The notes under the pieces: model-generated | Database searches by the model: none | Seen by the model: only the letters and a program-made list of their open reading frames with translations | What the model was told of the DNA's origin: nothing | From: Kiloniellales bacterium | GTDB taxonomy: Bacteria; Pseudomonadota; Alphaproteobacteria; Kiloniellales; JAKSDN01 | DNA length: 11,014 nucleotides | Direction: 5' to 3' | Assembly (NCBI GenBank): GCA_022360075.1 | Contig: JAKSDN010000381.1 | Location: forward strand, 1 to 11,014 | Program-made: the position numbers and the translations under genes | Shown here: piece by piece, positions 1-7,066 of the stretch | Layout: each line of letters begins with the position of its first letter | How positions within the stretch are numbered: position 1 is the first letter of the stretch

Positions 1-1
1 G

Positions 2-592
2 GGACATGCCGATGGCATGCCGCCGCTTGCCTTCGATCTGGATCAAGCCCAAAAGCTACTGGCCGAAGCCGGCTACGCCGATGGTTTCGATCTGACGATT
101 CACTGCACGAACGATCGCTATGTGAACGACGGCCGCCTCTGCCAGGCGATCGGCCAGATGCTCGCCCGCCTAGGCCTGCGGATGACGGTAGAGGCGCTGC
201 CAAAGGCGGTGATGTTCCCCAAGATTCGAGACCACAAAGGTGAGCGGACCAGCCTGATGATGCTCTCCTTCGGCAGCGGCACGAGTGGCGACGCGGGCGG
301 CGTGCTGACCCATACGATTCACTCCTACGATCCGGATCGTGGGTTCGGAACCTGGAACATCGGTCACTATTCCAACGCGGACGTCGATGCGCTGGTCGAG
401 GAGGCGGCTGCCACTTTGGACGCCGAGAAAAGGGGGAAGATCCAGAGCCAAGCGGTGCGGCGGGCGATCGAGGATCTGGCGGTCATTCCGCTGTTCTACA
501 CAAGCGTGATCGTCGCGTCTCGGAAAGGCTTGGACTATCAAGTCCATGCCGATCAAAGCACCATCGCCGACTCGGTGACGAAGTCTGAATAG
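2..592 (+). CDS. ABC transporter substrate-binding protein, family 5 (dipeptide/oligopeptide type), C-terminal part
   Basis: This is the C-terminal 196 residues of a periplasmic solute-binding protein of the SBP_bac_5 (DppA/OppA) family; the start lies outside the window and the frame is open from base 2. The family captures peptides, nickel complexes, opines or glycosides and delivers them to a DppBC-type permease. Visible family traits are an A-x-K-L-L-A-E-A-G-Y segment near the left end, the block Q-M-L-A-R-L-G-L followed by P-K-A-V-M-F-P-K, a G-x-W-N-I-G-H-Y-S-N-A-D-V-D-A-L-V-E-E-A stretch, and the late P-L-F-Y-T segment. These match the end of domain III and the return to domain I. The permease gene follows 38 bases downstream, so this is the first visible gene of the import operon. 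The sequence does not show the substrate. Family assignment is firm; the substrate is unknown. Confidence 0.93.
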   Translation, partial: GHADGMPPLAFDLDQAQKLLAEAGYADGFDLTIHCTNDRYVNDGRLCQAIGQMLARLGLRMTVEALPKAVMFPKIRDHKGERTSLMMLSFGSGTSGDAGGVLTHTIHSYDPDRGFGTWNIGHYSNADVDALVEEAAATLDAEKRGKIQSQAVRRAIEDLAVIPLFYTSVIVASRKGLDYQVHADQSTIADSVTKSE

Positions 593-630
593 TTGTGGGA
601 TAAAAAGGGGGCAAGCCACAAGGGAGATAG

Positions 631-1608
631 ATGATGGGCGCGTTCTTCGTGAGGAGACTGCTCCAGGGAATCATCACGCTGTTGATCGTGTCCGTCATCA
701 TCTTCGTTGGTGTGTTTGCGATCGGAAACCCGCTCTATGTGCTTGTCGACCCAAGTGCGCCTGCGGAAGTCGTTCAGCAAACAATCCGCGAGCTTGGCTT
801 GGACCGGCCCCTCTATGAGCAGTATTTCCGATTTGTGATCGCGGCTTTGCGAGGCGACCTCGGGACCTCCTATGTCCATGCGCTGCCCTCTCTGGAGCTG
901 ATCGCCAGTCGGCTGCCCGCAACGCTTGAGTTGGTCATTGCCGGCCTTGTCATCGCGTTCTTGGTTGGCGTGCCGCTCGGCCTGCTGGCCGGCTACATGG
1001 CGAACAACTGGGTTGCGCGTTTGATCTCCTCCGTGTCGATCCTAGGGATCAGCCTGCCGACGTTCTGGATCGCCCTCATCATGATCATCGGCTTTTCCCT
1101 GGAGCTGGGCTGGGTTCCGACCGGCGGCCGAGGCGAGGTGGTGACGCTGCTCGGCATCGAGACGTCGCTGTTCACCTCGAGCGGTCTCGTTCACATGGCA
1201 CTGCCGGCCGTCGCACTTTCGCTTTTCCCCTTGGCTCTGATCATTCGGCTCACGCGCGCCGGTGTGCGTGAGCATAACCGGATGGACTACGTGAAATTCG
1301 CGCGCGCCATGGGGATCTCGCCGCAGCGGATCCTCGTCAGCTACGTGCTCCGGAACATCCTGATCCCCATCGTCACCATGATGGGCCTGATATTCGGGAC
1401 CCTGGTGGCCTTCGCCGTGGTCACGGAGACGGTCTTTGCCTGGCCGGGCATCGGCAAGCTGATCATCGACTCCATCAAGGTTTCCGACCGGCCCGTGATC
1501 ATCGCCTACCTGCTGTTCGTCGTAACGATGTTCCTGATCATCAGCTTCATCGTCGATCTCATCACGGCCGCGCTGGATCCTCGGATTCGCCTGGTCAAGG
1601 CGAGTTGA
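631..1608 (+). CDS. ABC transporter permease, DppB/OppB type
   Basis: Inner-membrane permease of a dipeptide/oligopeptide-type importer, 325 residues, the usual length for DppB. The N-terminus F-F-V-R-R-L-L-Q-G leads into the first membrane helix (about 11-31). A large periplasmic loop with L-G-L-D-R-P-L-Y-E-Q-Y follows, then about five more helices (near 98-120, 132-155, 185-207, 244-268, 290-312). The cytoplasmic EAA loop that docks on the ATPase is at about 212-235 (Y220 to G228 at its core). The late segment E-T-V-F-A-W-P-G-I-G-K-L is typical of the family. An AGGGAG ribosome-binding site at 621-626 precedes two consecutive ATG codons; 634 has the better spacing (7 bases) but 631 is equally possible. 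The next gene starts 3 bases after the stop, which supports translational coupling. Confidence 0.95.
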   Translation: MMGAFFVRRLLQGIITLLIVSVIIFVGVFAIGNPLYVLVDPSAPAEVVQQTIRELGLDRPLYEQYFRFVIAALRGDLGTSYVHALPSLELIASRLPATLELVIAGLVIAFLVGVPLGLLAGYMANNWVARLISSVSILGISLPTFWIALIMIIGFSLELGWVPTGGRGEVVTLLGIETSLFTSSGLVHMALPAVALSLFPLALIIRLTRAGVREHNRMDYVKFARAMGISPQRILVSYVLRNILIPIVTMMGLIFGTLVAFAVVTETVFAWPGIGKLIIDSIKVSDRPVIIAYLLFVVTMFLIISFIVDLITAALDPRIRLVKAS

Positions 1609-1611
1609 CGC

Positions 1612-2475
1612 GTGTCCATGGGAAAACTAGGCAACTTCGCTGACTCGCTATTGGTTCGGATTGCGATCGGGCTGCTCGGCGTAACGGTCGTCGCGGCGCT
1701 ATTCGCGCCATGGATCGCACCTCAGGATCCATACGACCTGGCCCAGCTCTATATCCTTGATGCACGCACGCCGCCGATGACCCGGAACGCGGAGGGAATG
1801 CTCTTTCTCCTGGGCACCGACGACCAGGGACGCGATGTGTTCAGCGCAATTCTCTACGGCCTGCGCATTAGCCTGGGGGTGGCCTTCGTGGCGACGGCGA
1901 TCGCCGTCGTCCTGGGCACGTCGATCGGTCTCATGTCCGCCTACGCGGGCGGGCGCACGGATGCCGTGCTCATGCGCATCGTCGATATGCAGCTTTCGTT
2001 TCCGGCCGTTCTCATCGCCCTCATGCTCGTCGCGCTGCTTGGCACCGGGATCGAGAAGGTGACGATCGCCATCGTCGCCGTGCAGTGGGCGCGCTATGCG
2101 CGCACCGTCCGCGGTGCGGCAATGGTCGAGCGCGAGCGCGAGTATGTCGAGGCTGCGCGCTGTCTTGCCTACGGCCCGCCCAGGATCATGTTCAGGCACA
2201 TCCTGCCGAACTGCATGGCGCCCCTCAGCATTCTGGCAACGGTCGAGGTCGCATCGGCCATCTCGATCGAGGCGACCTTGTCGTTTCTCGGCGTCGGCCT
2301 GCCGATTACGAAACCGTCGCTGGGGCTCCTCATCGCCAACGGCTATCCCTTCATGTTGAGCGGCAACTACTGGCTCAGCATCTACCCAGGTCTGGTGCTC
2401 ATCGCTGTGATCATAGCGATCAACATCCTGGGTGATCGCCTGCGAGAAGTGCTGAACCCAAGGTCAGAGCGGTGA
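1612..2475 (+). CDS. ABC transporter permease, DppC/OppC type
   Basis: Second inner-membrane permease of the same importer, 287 residues, which pairs with the DppB-type protein to form the translocation path. The first helix near the N-terminus ends in F-A-P-W-I-A-P-Q-D-P-Y, a classic DppC feature. It is followed by L-L-G-T-D-D-Q-G-R-D-V-F, the family hallmark ahead of the main membrane domain. The EAA loop lies at about 170-200 (Y178 to G188). The segment E-A-T-L-S-F-L-G-V-G-L-P near the C-terminus is also diagnostic. The start is taken as GTG 1612 because AAGG at 1597-1600 sits at good distance; ATG 1618 is an in-frame alternative that would remove only two residues. The stop codon overlaps the start of the next gene (GTGA at 2472-2475). 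Confidence 0.94.
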   Translation: MSMGKLGNFADSLLVRIAIGLLGVTVVAALFAPWIAPQDPYDLAQLYILDARTPPMTRNAEGMLFLLGTDDQGRDVFSAILYGLRISLGVAFVATAIAVVLGTSIGLMSAYAGGRTDAVLMRIVDMQLSFPAVLIALMLVALLGTGIEKVTIAIVAVQWARYARTVRGAAMVEREREYVEAARCLAYGPPRIMFRHILPNCMAPLSILATVEVASAISIEATLSFLGVGLPITKPSLGLLIANGYPFMLSGNYWLSIYPGLVLIAVIIAINILGDRLREVLNPRSER

Positions 2476-3503
2476 CAATGAATCGCCCGCCCGATTCTGC
2501 CGATCACCACGCGCCCCTGCTGAAAGTCGAGGGCTTGTCCACTCACTTCGCGACAGCCACCGGAAGCGTTAAGGCAGTCGATGGCGTCGATTTCGAGATC
2601 GGCCACGGCGAAGTCGTTGGCTTGGTCGGAGAGTCCGGTTCTGGAAAGACGATGGTCGGGTTCTCAATTCTTGGCCTGATCGACCCGCCCGGCCGAATCG
2701 TCGACGGCAGGGTCCTATTCGAGGGAAACGACTTGGTTGGGCTGCCGGAACGGGAGTTGCGCGGCTTACGGGGTAACCGTATCTCGATGGTGTTCCAGGA
2801 CCCATTGACCACCTTGTCGCCAACGATGCGAATCGGTCGTCAGATGGTGAACGTTATTGCGGCGCATCGCGCCATGCCGCTCGCGGATGCCCGGCGCCAC
2901 TGTCGCGATCTATTGGGCAAGCTGGGCATTCCTTCGCCCGAGGAACGCATGAGCGCCTATCCTCATCAGCTTTCCGGTGGTATGCGCCAACGCGTTTGCA
3001 TTGCCATGGCCATGCTGAATCGGCCTTCGCTGATCATCGCGGATGAGCCGACGACGGCACTCGATGTGACGACGCAAGCGCAGATCCTGGACGAAGTCCG
3101 CAAGCTGCGTGAAGAAACGGGCACTTCCTTCATCTGGGTGACGCACGATCTCGCCGTCGTATCCGAACTCGCCGATAGACTTCTGGTCATGTACGCCGGG
3201 CAGATCGTCGAGCAGGGGCCAGTGGAGACCGTCCTGAACCGGCCACTGCATCCCTACACGAAAGGACTTCTCGACTCGATACCAACGAGCAATCCCGACG
3301 AGGCACGCCTGCCGCAGATACCTGGCTCGGCGCCGCAGCCAGGCATCGAAATAGAAGGATGCAAATTCCGCCCACGTTGCGGTGTCGCCACTGATACATG
3401 TCTCGGCAAGCCGAACCTGGTGTGCTCCGCTCAAGATCGGGCGGTTCGGTGTTTCCATCCCCAACACCGCGTCGACCGCGAGCTCACCGAGGCGATATCG
3501 TGA
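2472..3503 (+). CDS. ABC transporter ATP-binding protein, DppD/OppD type
   Basis: First of two cytoplasmic ATPases that power the peptide-type importer, 343 residues from GTG 2472. Visible motifs are Walker A G53-E-S-G-S-G-K59-T, Q-loop Q109 in F-Q-D-P, signature L-S168-G-G-M-R-Q-R, Walker B ending D191-E192, D-loop A-L-D, and switch histidine H225 in T-H-D. All catalytic residues are present. The C-terminal extension carries the OppD/DppF-type block I-P-G-S-A-P-Q-P-G and a cysteine-rich tail (G-C-K-F-R-P-R-C and further Cys). GTG 2472 overlaps the upstream stop by four bases and has AAGG at 2460-2463; ATG 2478 is an alternative two codons in. The gene ends overlapping the next start in the same GTGA pattern. 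Confidence 0.95.
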   Translation: MTMNRPPDSADHHAPLLKVEGLSTHFATATGSVKAVDGVDFEIGHGEVVGLVGESGSGKTMVGFSILGLIDPPGRIVDGRVLFEGNDLVGLPERELRGLRGNRISMVFQDPLTTLSPTMRIGRQMVNVIAAHRAMPLADARRHCRDLLGKLGIPSPEERMSAYPHQLSGGMRQRVCIAMAMLNRPSLIIADEPTTALDVTTQAQILDEVRKLREETGTSFIWVTHDLAVVSELADRLLVMYAGQIVEQGPVETVLNRPLHPYTKGLLDSIPTSNPDEARLPQIPGSAPQPGIEIEGCKFRPRCGVATDTCLGKPNLVCSAQDRAVRCFHPQHRVDRELTEAIS

Positions 3504-4486
3504 AAGCGGCCGCCCCCATTCTTGAGGTCGATGAGGTCTCCAAGAACTTCGAGGCAAGCCGCGGATTGCTCGGTACGTCCCTGCTGTCCCGACAGCGACA
3601 GGTCGTTCGCGCGGTCTCCGGGGTATCGCTCGCGCTCGGACCATCCGAAGTCCTTGCATTGGTCGGCGAGTCCGGCTGCGGCAAGTCCACTTTGGGCCGC
3701 ATCGTGGCCGGTCTGATCCAGCCCACCGCGGGCGAGCTTCGGTTTGGCGGTACATCCCACACCGTCCTATCGACATCGGAGCGCCGCGAGTGGGCCCGGA
3801 ATGTACAGATGATCTTTCAAAATCCCTACGCCTCGTTGAATGCGCGGCAGACGGTGCGAGAGATCATAGAAGAGCCCCTTAGGGTTCATCGGGTCGTTCC
3901 GAAAAGCGATGTTGGCGCGAGGGCGAATCAACTCCTTGAACAGGTCGGGCTCGATCCGAGCTTTGGCGAACGCCAACCGCATCAGCTCTCCGGCGGACAG
4001 TGCCAGCGGGTCGGCATCGCCCGCGCGCTCACGGTCGTCCCAAGGGTCCTTGTCTGCGACGAGCCGGTTTCAGCCCTCGATGTTTCGATACAAGCGCAAG
4101 TCCTCAACCTGTTCGCCGATCTGCGCCAAGAGCTGACGATCGCCTATCTCTTTATCAGCCACGATCTTGGTGTCGTCGAGCGTTTGAGCGACCGCGTCGC
4201 CGGCATGTATCTAGGCCGCATTGTCGAAACGGCGACGAGGGATGATCTCTTCTCGAGCCCAAAACACCCCTATACCCAGGCTCTCCTCGATGCCGTGCCG
4301 AAGATCGGACGCAGTCGCGCCCAGAGTGTGAGAATATCCGGCGAGCGTCCATCGCCGCTCAATCCACCTCCGGGGTGCCATTTCCATCCCCGCTGTCCGC
4401 ATGCAACGGGTCGCTGCCGCGTCGAGGCTCCGCAGCTGAAGGCGGTCGGGTTCAACCAATTCGCGGCATGTCATCTCTACGGATGA
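3500..4486 (+). CDS. ABC transporter ATP-binding protein, DppF/OppF type
   Basis: Second ATPase of the importer, 328 residues. Motifs are Walker A G56-E-S-G-C-G-K62-S-T, Q-loop in F-Q-N-P-Y-A-S-L-N (typical of DppF/OppF), signature L-S164-G-G-Q-C-Q-R, Walker B D187-E188 followed by P-V-S-A-L-D, and H221 in S-H-D. The C-terminal G-C-H-F-H-P-R-C block is the oligopeptide-transporter extension. The frame is open further upstream to 3398, but that stretch lies inside the preceding ATPase gene and reads as low-complexity Arg/Pro/Ser. GTG 3500 is preferred because it makes a GTGA overlap with the upstream stop, has GAGG at 3489-3492, and begins the conserved I-L-E-V-D-E-V-S-K-N-F strand directly. 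The Cys within the signature (usually Arg, Gln or Lys) is a small oddity unlikely to abolish activity. Confidence 0.95.
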   Translation: MKAAAPILEVDEVSKNFEASRGLLGTSLLSRQRQVVRAVSGVSLALGPSEVLALVGESGCGKSTLGRIVAGLIQPTAGELRFGGTSHTVLSTSERREWARNVQMIFQNPYASLNARQTVREIIEEPLRVHRVVPKSDVGARANQLLEQVGLDPSFGERQPHQLSGGQCQRVGIARALTVVPRVLVCDEPVSALDVSIQAQVLNLFADLRQELTIAYLFISHDLGVVERLSDRVAGMYLGRIVETATRDDLFSSPKHPYTQALLDAVPKIGRSRAQSVRISGERPSPLNPPPGCHFHPRCPHATGRCRVEAPQLKAVGFNQFAACHLYG

Positions 4487-4508
4487 CCCCGTGGGATGTG
4501 GACTTTGC

Positions 4509-4514
4509 GGGAGG
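4509..4514 (+). promoter_or_regulatory. ribosome-binding site that sets the CapA-family start
   Basis: GGGAGG lies six bases before GTG 4521. The alternative start GTG 4491 lies upstream of this site and has no comparable purine tract, so 4521 is the better choice. Confidence 0.65.
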
Positions 4515-4520
4515 TTAGCC

Positions 4521-5675
4521 GTGCGTAGCGGATGGGTTCTCGGGGCCGTCGGTGATGTATTCTTGAATCGCCCCGACCCGCATCGTGCTTTTGATCGCGT
4601 CAGCCCGGTCCTCCAAGATGTCGACCTGCTTTTCGGCAACTGCGAGGGCGTTTACACCGATGAACCTCGATCCGTGCCGACCGCCAGCGGGTTTCGCCTG
4701 ATCGCCGAGACTTCAAATGCCAAGGCGCTCGGCCCTGCCGGTTTCCAGGTCATGTCCTGCGCGAACAATCATACCGTCGATGCGGGTCATGAGGGGCTCG
4801 CCGATACCATGGAAGCCCTTCGGGCACAGGGGGTTCAAAGCACAGGGGCGGGCAGGGGCCTTGCCGAGGCCAGACGCCCCGCCTTGCTGGAGCGCCAAGG
4901 TCTGAAAATCGCGTTCCTCGCCTTCACCGCGGTCTATCCGGCAGGCTATGAGGCGCGCGAACGGTCCGCGGGTGTCGCCGCGATGCGCGTGCATACCCAC
5001 TACTTCGTCCATCCAGACGCGTTCGGGCGGGTAGAGCCGGGTGCCGATCCACAGATCAGGACATTCCCATTTCCCGAAGACCTGACGGCGTTGGCGGACT
5101 CGATCCGAGCGGCGAAAGCCAGCGCCGATATCGTGGTCGTGAGTTTCCATTGGGGCAAATCGACACGGCCGGGACACCTGACGGACTACGAGAAGTGTTA
5201 TGGACATGCCGCGATCGATGCCGGCTGTGATGTGGTCTTCGGTCACCACCACCACCTCTTGAGGGGGATCGAGATCTATCGCGGCAAGCCGATCTTCTAC
5301 GGATTGGGACACTTCGTCTTCGATATGCCCGGCCTGGAGCAGGCATTGGGTGAGGCGCAATTGCAGCGGCTGCGCGCCTTCGGCGAGTATGCGATCTACC
5401 CACGCGAAGGATATCCGCTGCTGCCGTTTCATCCCGACTCCCGTATGACGATGGTCGGCCTCTGCCGCTTCGACGGAAGAGACTTGGCTCGGGTCTGCTT
5501 CGTGCCCTGCCTTATCAACGCGGAAAACCAGCCCGTGCCGCTGACGCTCGATGAGGAGCGCGGCAAGCAGGTGGTCGACTACGTGAGGTCGATGACCAAG
5601 CTTGCCGAGCTGCCGACCGACTACGTGGAAGACTGTAGTGTGATTGGAGGCTATCGGACGGTCGCTGTGAGCTAG
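4521..5675 (+). CDS. CapA/PgsA-family metallophosphatase-like protein
   Basis: A 384-residue member of the CapA family (PGA_cap domain), a branch of the calcineurin-like metallophosphatase fold. Family motifs appear in order: G-D12-V-F-L-N, N40-C-E42-G, A-N82-N83-H84, S-F-H210-W-G, and G-H242-H-H-H with the trailing G-K-P-I-F-Y-G-L-G-H-F-V-F-D. These polar residues are the expected metal ligands. Characterised CapA/PgsA proteins are membrane-anchored and act in poly-gamma-glutamate capsule synthesis. Here no signal peptide or membrane helix is visible at the N-terminus and no other capsule genes are present, so a capsule role is doubtful and the protein is probably cytosolic. It follows the ATPase gene by 34 bases and is likely the last gene of the importer operon, suggesting it acts on the imported compound (inference). 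GTG 4491 would add ten residues; start 4521 is chosen for its strong ribosome-binding site. Confidence 0.9.
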   Translation: MRSGWVLGAVGDVFLNRPDPHRAFDRVSPVLQDVDLLFGNCEGVYTDEPRSVPTASGFRLIAETSNAKALGPAGFQVMSCANNHTVDAGHEGLADTMEALRAQGVQSTGAGRGLAEARRPALLERQGLKIAFLAFTAVYPAGYEARERSAGVAAMRVHTHYFVHPDAFGRVEPGADPQIRTFPFPEDLTALADSIRAAKASADIVVVSFHWGKSTRPGHLTDYEKCYGHAAIDAGCDVVFGHHHHLLRGIEIYRGKPIFYGLGHFVFDMPGLEQALGEAQLQRLRAFGEYAIYPREGYPLLPFHPDSRMTMVGLCRFDGRDLARVCFVPCLINAENQPVPLTLDEERGKQVVDYVRSMTKLAELPTDYVEDCSVIGGYRTVAVS

Positions 5676-5736
5676 GGCGCGGCACTTCCGACCTCGTTGC
5701 CACCACCGTTCCAATTAGTCTGGAGCCGCTCCTGGC

Positions 5737-6396
5737 CTATCGATTGTGGGCGGCGTTCAGACGCGCCTCGAGCAGCTTGACGAGTTGGGCGATCGATATC
5801 GCAAGGATGAGAAAGACGATGCCGACAACGACGAGCGGCTCGGCATAGCGAAAGGTGTCGGAAGCGATGTCGAAGCCGCTGCCGAGCATCTCCGGTACCG
5901 CGATGACGGCCAGGTAAGGCGTCGCCTTGAGGATCGAGACGAAGTAGTTACCCATGGGCGCGGCGATGTTGCGCAGCATCTGCGGCGCGATCACAAGAAC
6001 GATCGTGTGCAGCCTACCGAGCCCCAAGGCCTTGGCGGCATCCCATTGACCTTTCGGGATCGCGTCGATTCCGGCCTTGAACACCTCGGCGAGATAGCCG
6101 CTGTAGTAGACGCTGAGACCCAGAACGCCGACGACCATGGCCGGAAGCGTGATGCCGTAGAACGGCAGCACGAAGAACAGGAAATAGAGCTGAGCCAGAA
6201 CCGGTGTCGATCGGATGAAGTCTATGACGAAGCGCATGATGTAGCCGGCCCAACGCCCGGATCGCCGAGTAACCTCCAAAGTGAAGCCGATCGTCGCGGC
6301 ACCGATGTTGCTGAGGACGGCGACCAGCAATGTCGTGTCGAGCGCCTCGAAGATCGTGGGCACGATCTCGATGGCGAACGTGTGGTCAAAGTCCAT
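5737..6396 (-). CDS. polar amino acid-type ABC transporter permease, EhuD-like
   Basis: Inner-membrane permease of the HisM/GlnP class, 219 residues, with about five hydrophobic segments. The stretch I-R-S-T-P-V-L-A-Q-L-Y-F-L-F-F (61-75) is the family signature, and the EAA loop is at 116-125 (G-Q-W-D-A-A-K-A-L-G). The run V-L-P-F-Y-G-I-T-L and the segment A-G-I-D-A-I-P-K-G-Q-W resemble, from memory, EhuD of the ectoine/hydroxyectoine importer. The gene overlaps the upstream permease gene by 11 bases, so the two are translated together and probably form a heterodimer. It is the last gene of its operon and faces the CapA-family gene with 61 bases between the two stops. The class is firm; the ectoine-type substrate is only suggested. 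Confidence 0.93.
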   Translation of the reverse strand: MDFDHTFAIEIVPTIFEALDTTLLVAVLSNIGAATIGFTLEVTRRSGRWAGYIMRFVIDFIRSTPVLAQLYFLFFVLPFYGITLPAMVVGVLGLSVYYSGYLAEVFKAGIDAIPKGQWDAAKALGLGRLHTIVLVIAPQMLRNIAAPMGNYFVSILKATPYLAVIAVPEMLGSGFDIASDTFRYAEPLVVVGIVFLILAISIAQLVKLLEARLNAAHNR

Positions 6397-7039
6397 GGGC
6401 CTGCCCTTCGCCGACGCGGCGCTCCAGCCATCTGCCGAACACGGTCACCGGATAACAGACGATGAAGTAGGCCAGCAGAAGACCGGAGTAGATGCCGACG
6501 GGGTTGTATTCGATTTGGGCGATCTCCTTGGCCCGAAAGGTCATGTCGGCGAGGGTGACGAGTGACACCAAAGCGGTGCCTTTGACGAGCTGAATCACCA
6601 GGTTCATGAAGGTCGGCGTCATCATGACGATGGCTTGCGGAAGCTCGATGAGCAGCAGAATGCGGAAACGCGGCAATCCGAGCGCCAGCCCCGCTTCCAC
6701 CTGTCCGCGATCGAGTGCCTGCAACGCCGCCCTGACCGCTTGGCTCCCATAGCCGCCGATGTTGAGGCCGAGGACCATGGCGCTCACGGTCATCGCCGAC
6801 AGGAAAACGCCGAAGATCGGCAGCGCGTAGTAGAACACGAACAACAGGATGATAACGGGCGAGCTCCGCCAGAACTCGATCGCCGCGGTGACCAGAAAGC
6901 GTGGAATTCCCTTCGTGAAATGCTGCAGCACCCCGAAGACGAAAGCGAAGGGAACCGCAAACAGGAGGCCGTAGACCACGATGCTCGCCGTGATGCGGAA
7001 CCCTTCGAATATTCCGCCTAGGATGCCGAAGAAGCTCAT
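6386..7039 (-). CDS. polar amino acid-type ABC transporter permease, EhuC-like
   Basis: Partner permease of the same importer, 217 residues, HisQ/GlnP class. Family traits are F-W-R-S-S-P-V-I-I-L-L-F-V-F-Y-Y-A-L-P (57-74), a helix containing G-L-N-I-G-G-Y-G, the EAA loop G-Q-V-E-A-G-L-A-L-G (112-121), and the late segment K-G-T-A-L-V-S-L-V-T-L-A-D-M-T-F-R-A (153-170). That last segment closely recalls EhuC-type permeases. The start ATG lies 27 bases after the binding-protein stop and has no clear Shine-Dalgarno sequence, so translation may depend on the upstream gene. Its end overlaps the next permease start by 11 bases. The polar amino acid permease class is firm; substrate assignment is inference. 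Confidence 0.93.
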   Translation of the reverse strand: MSFFGILGGIFEGFRITASIVVYGLLFAVPFAFVFGVLQHFTKGIPRFLVTAAIEFWRSSPVIILLFVFYYALPIFGVFLSAMTVSAMVLGLNIGGYGSQAVRAALQALDRGQVEAGLALGLPRFRILLLIELPQAIVMMTPTFMNLVIQLVKGTALVSLVTLADMTFRAKEIAQIEYNPVGIYSGLLLAYFIVCYPVTVFGRWLERRVGEGQAHGL

Positions 7040-7066
7040 GCTGACTGAATGCCGGCAACGCTAGCG

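Noticed and set aside
3398..3499. N-terminal extension of the DppF-type ATPase
   Set aside because: Lies inside the preceding ATPase gene, has Arg/Ser/Pro-rich composition and no family similarity; GTG 3500 with a GTGA overlap is better.
4521..5675. Poly-gamma-glutamate capsule locus
   Set aside because: No CapB, CapC or PgsE-type partner nearby, no membrane anchor, and the gene sits in an import operon.
4713..5714. Long open frame of 333 codons on the minus strand opposite the CapA-family gene
   Set aside because: It mirrors the codon structure of the plus-strand gene, which carries clear conserved motifs; the antisense product is rich in Arg/His/Asp and shows no family traits.
5746..6465. 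Plus-strand open frame of 239 codons opposite the EhuD-like permease
   Set aside because: The translation is almost all charged residues with no hydrophobic core, the mirror of a membrane protein gene.
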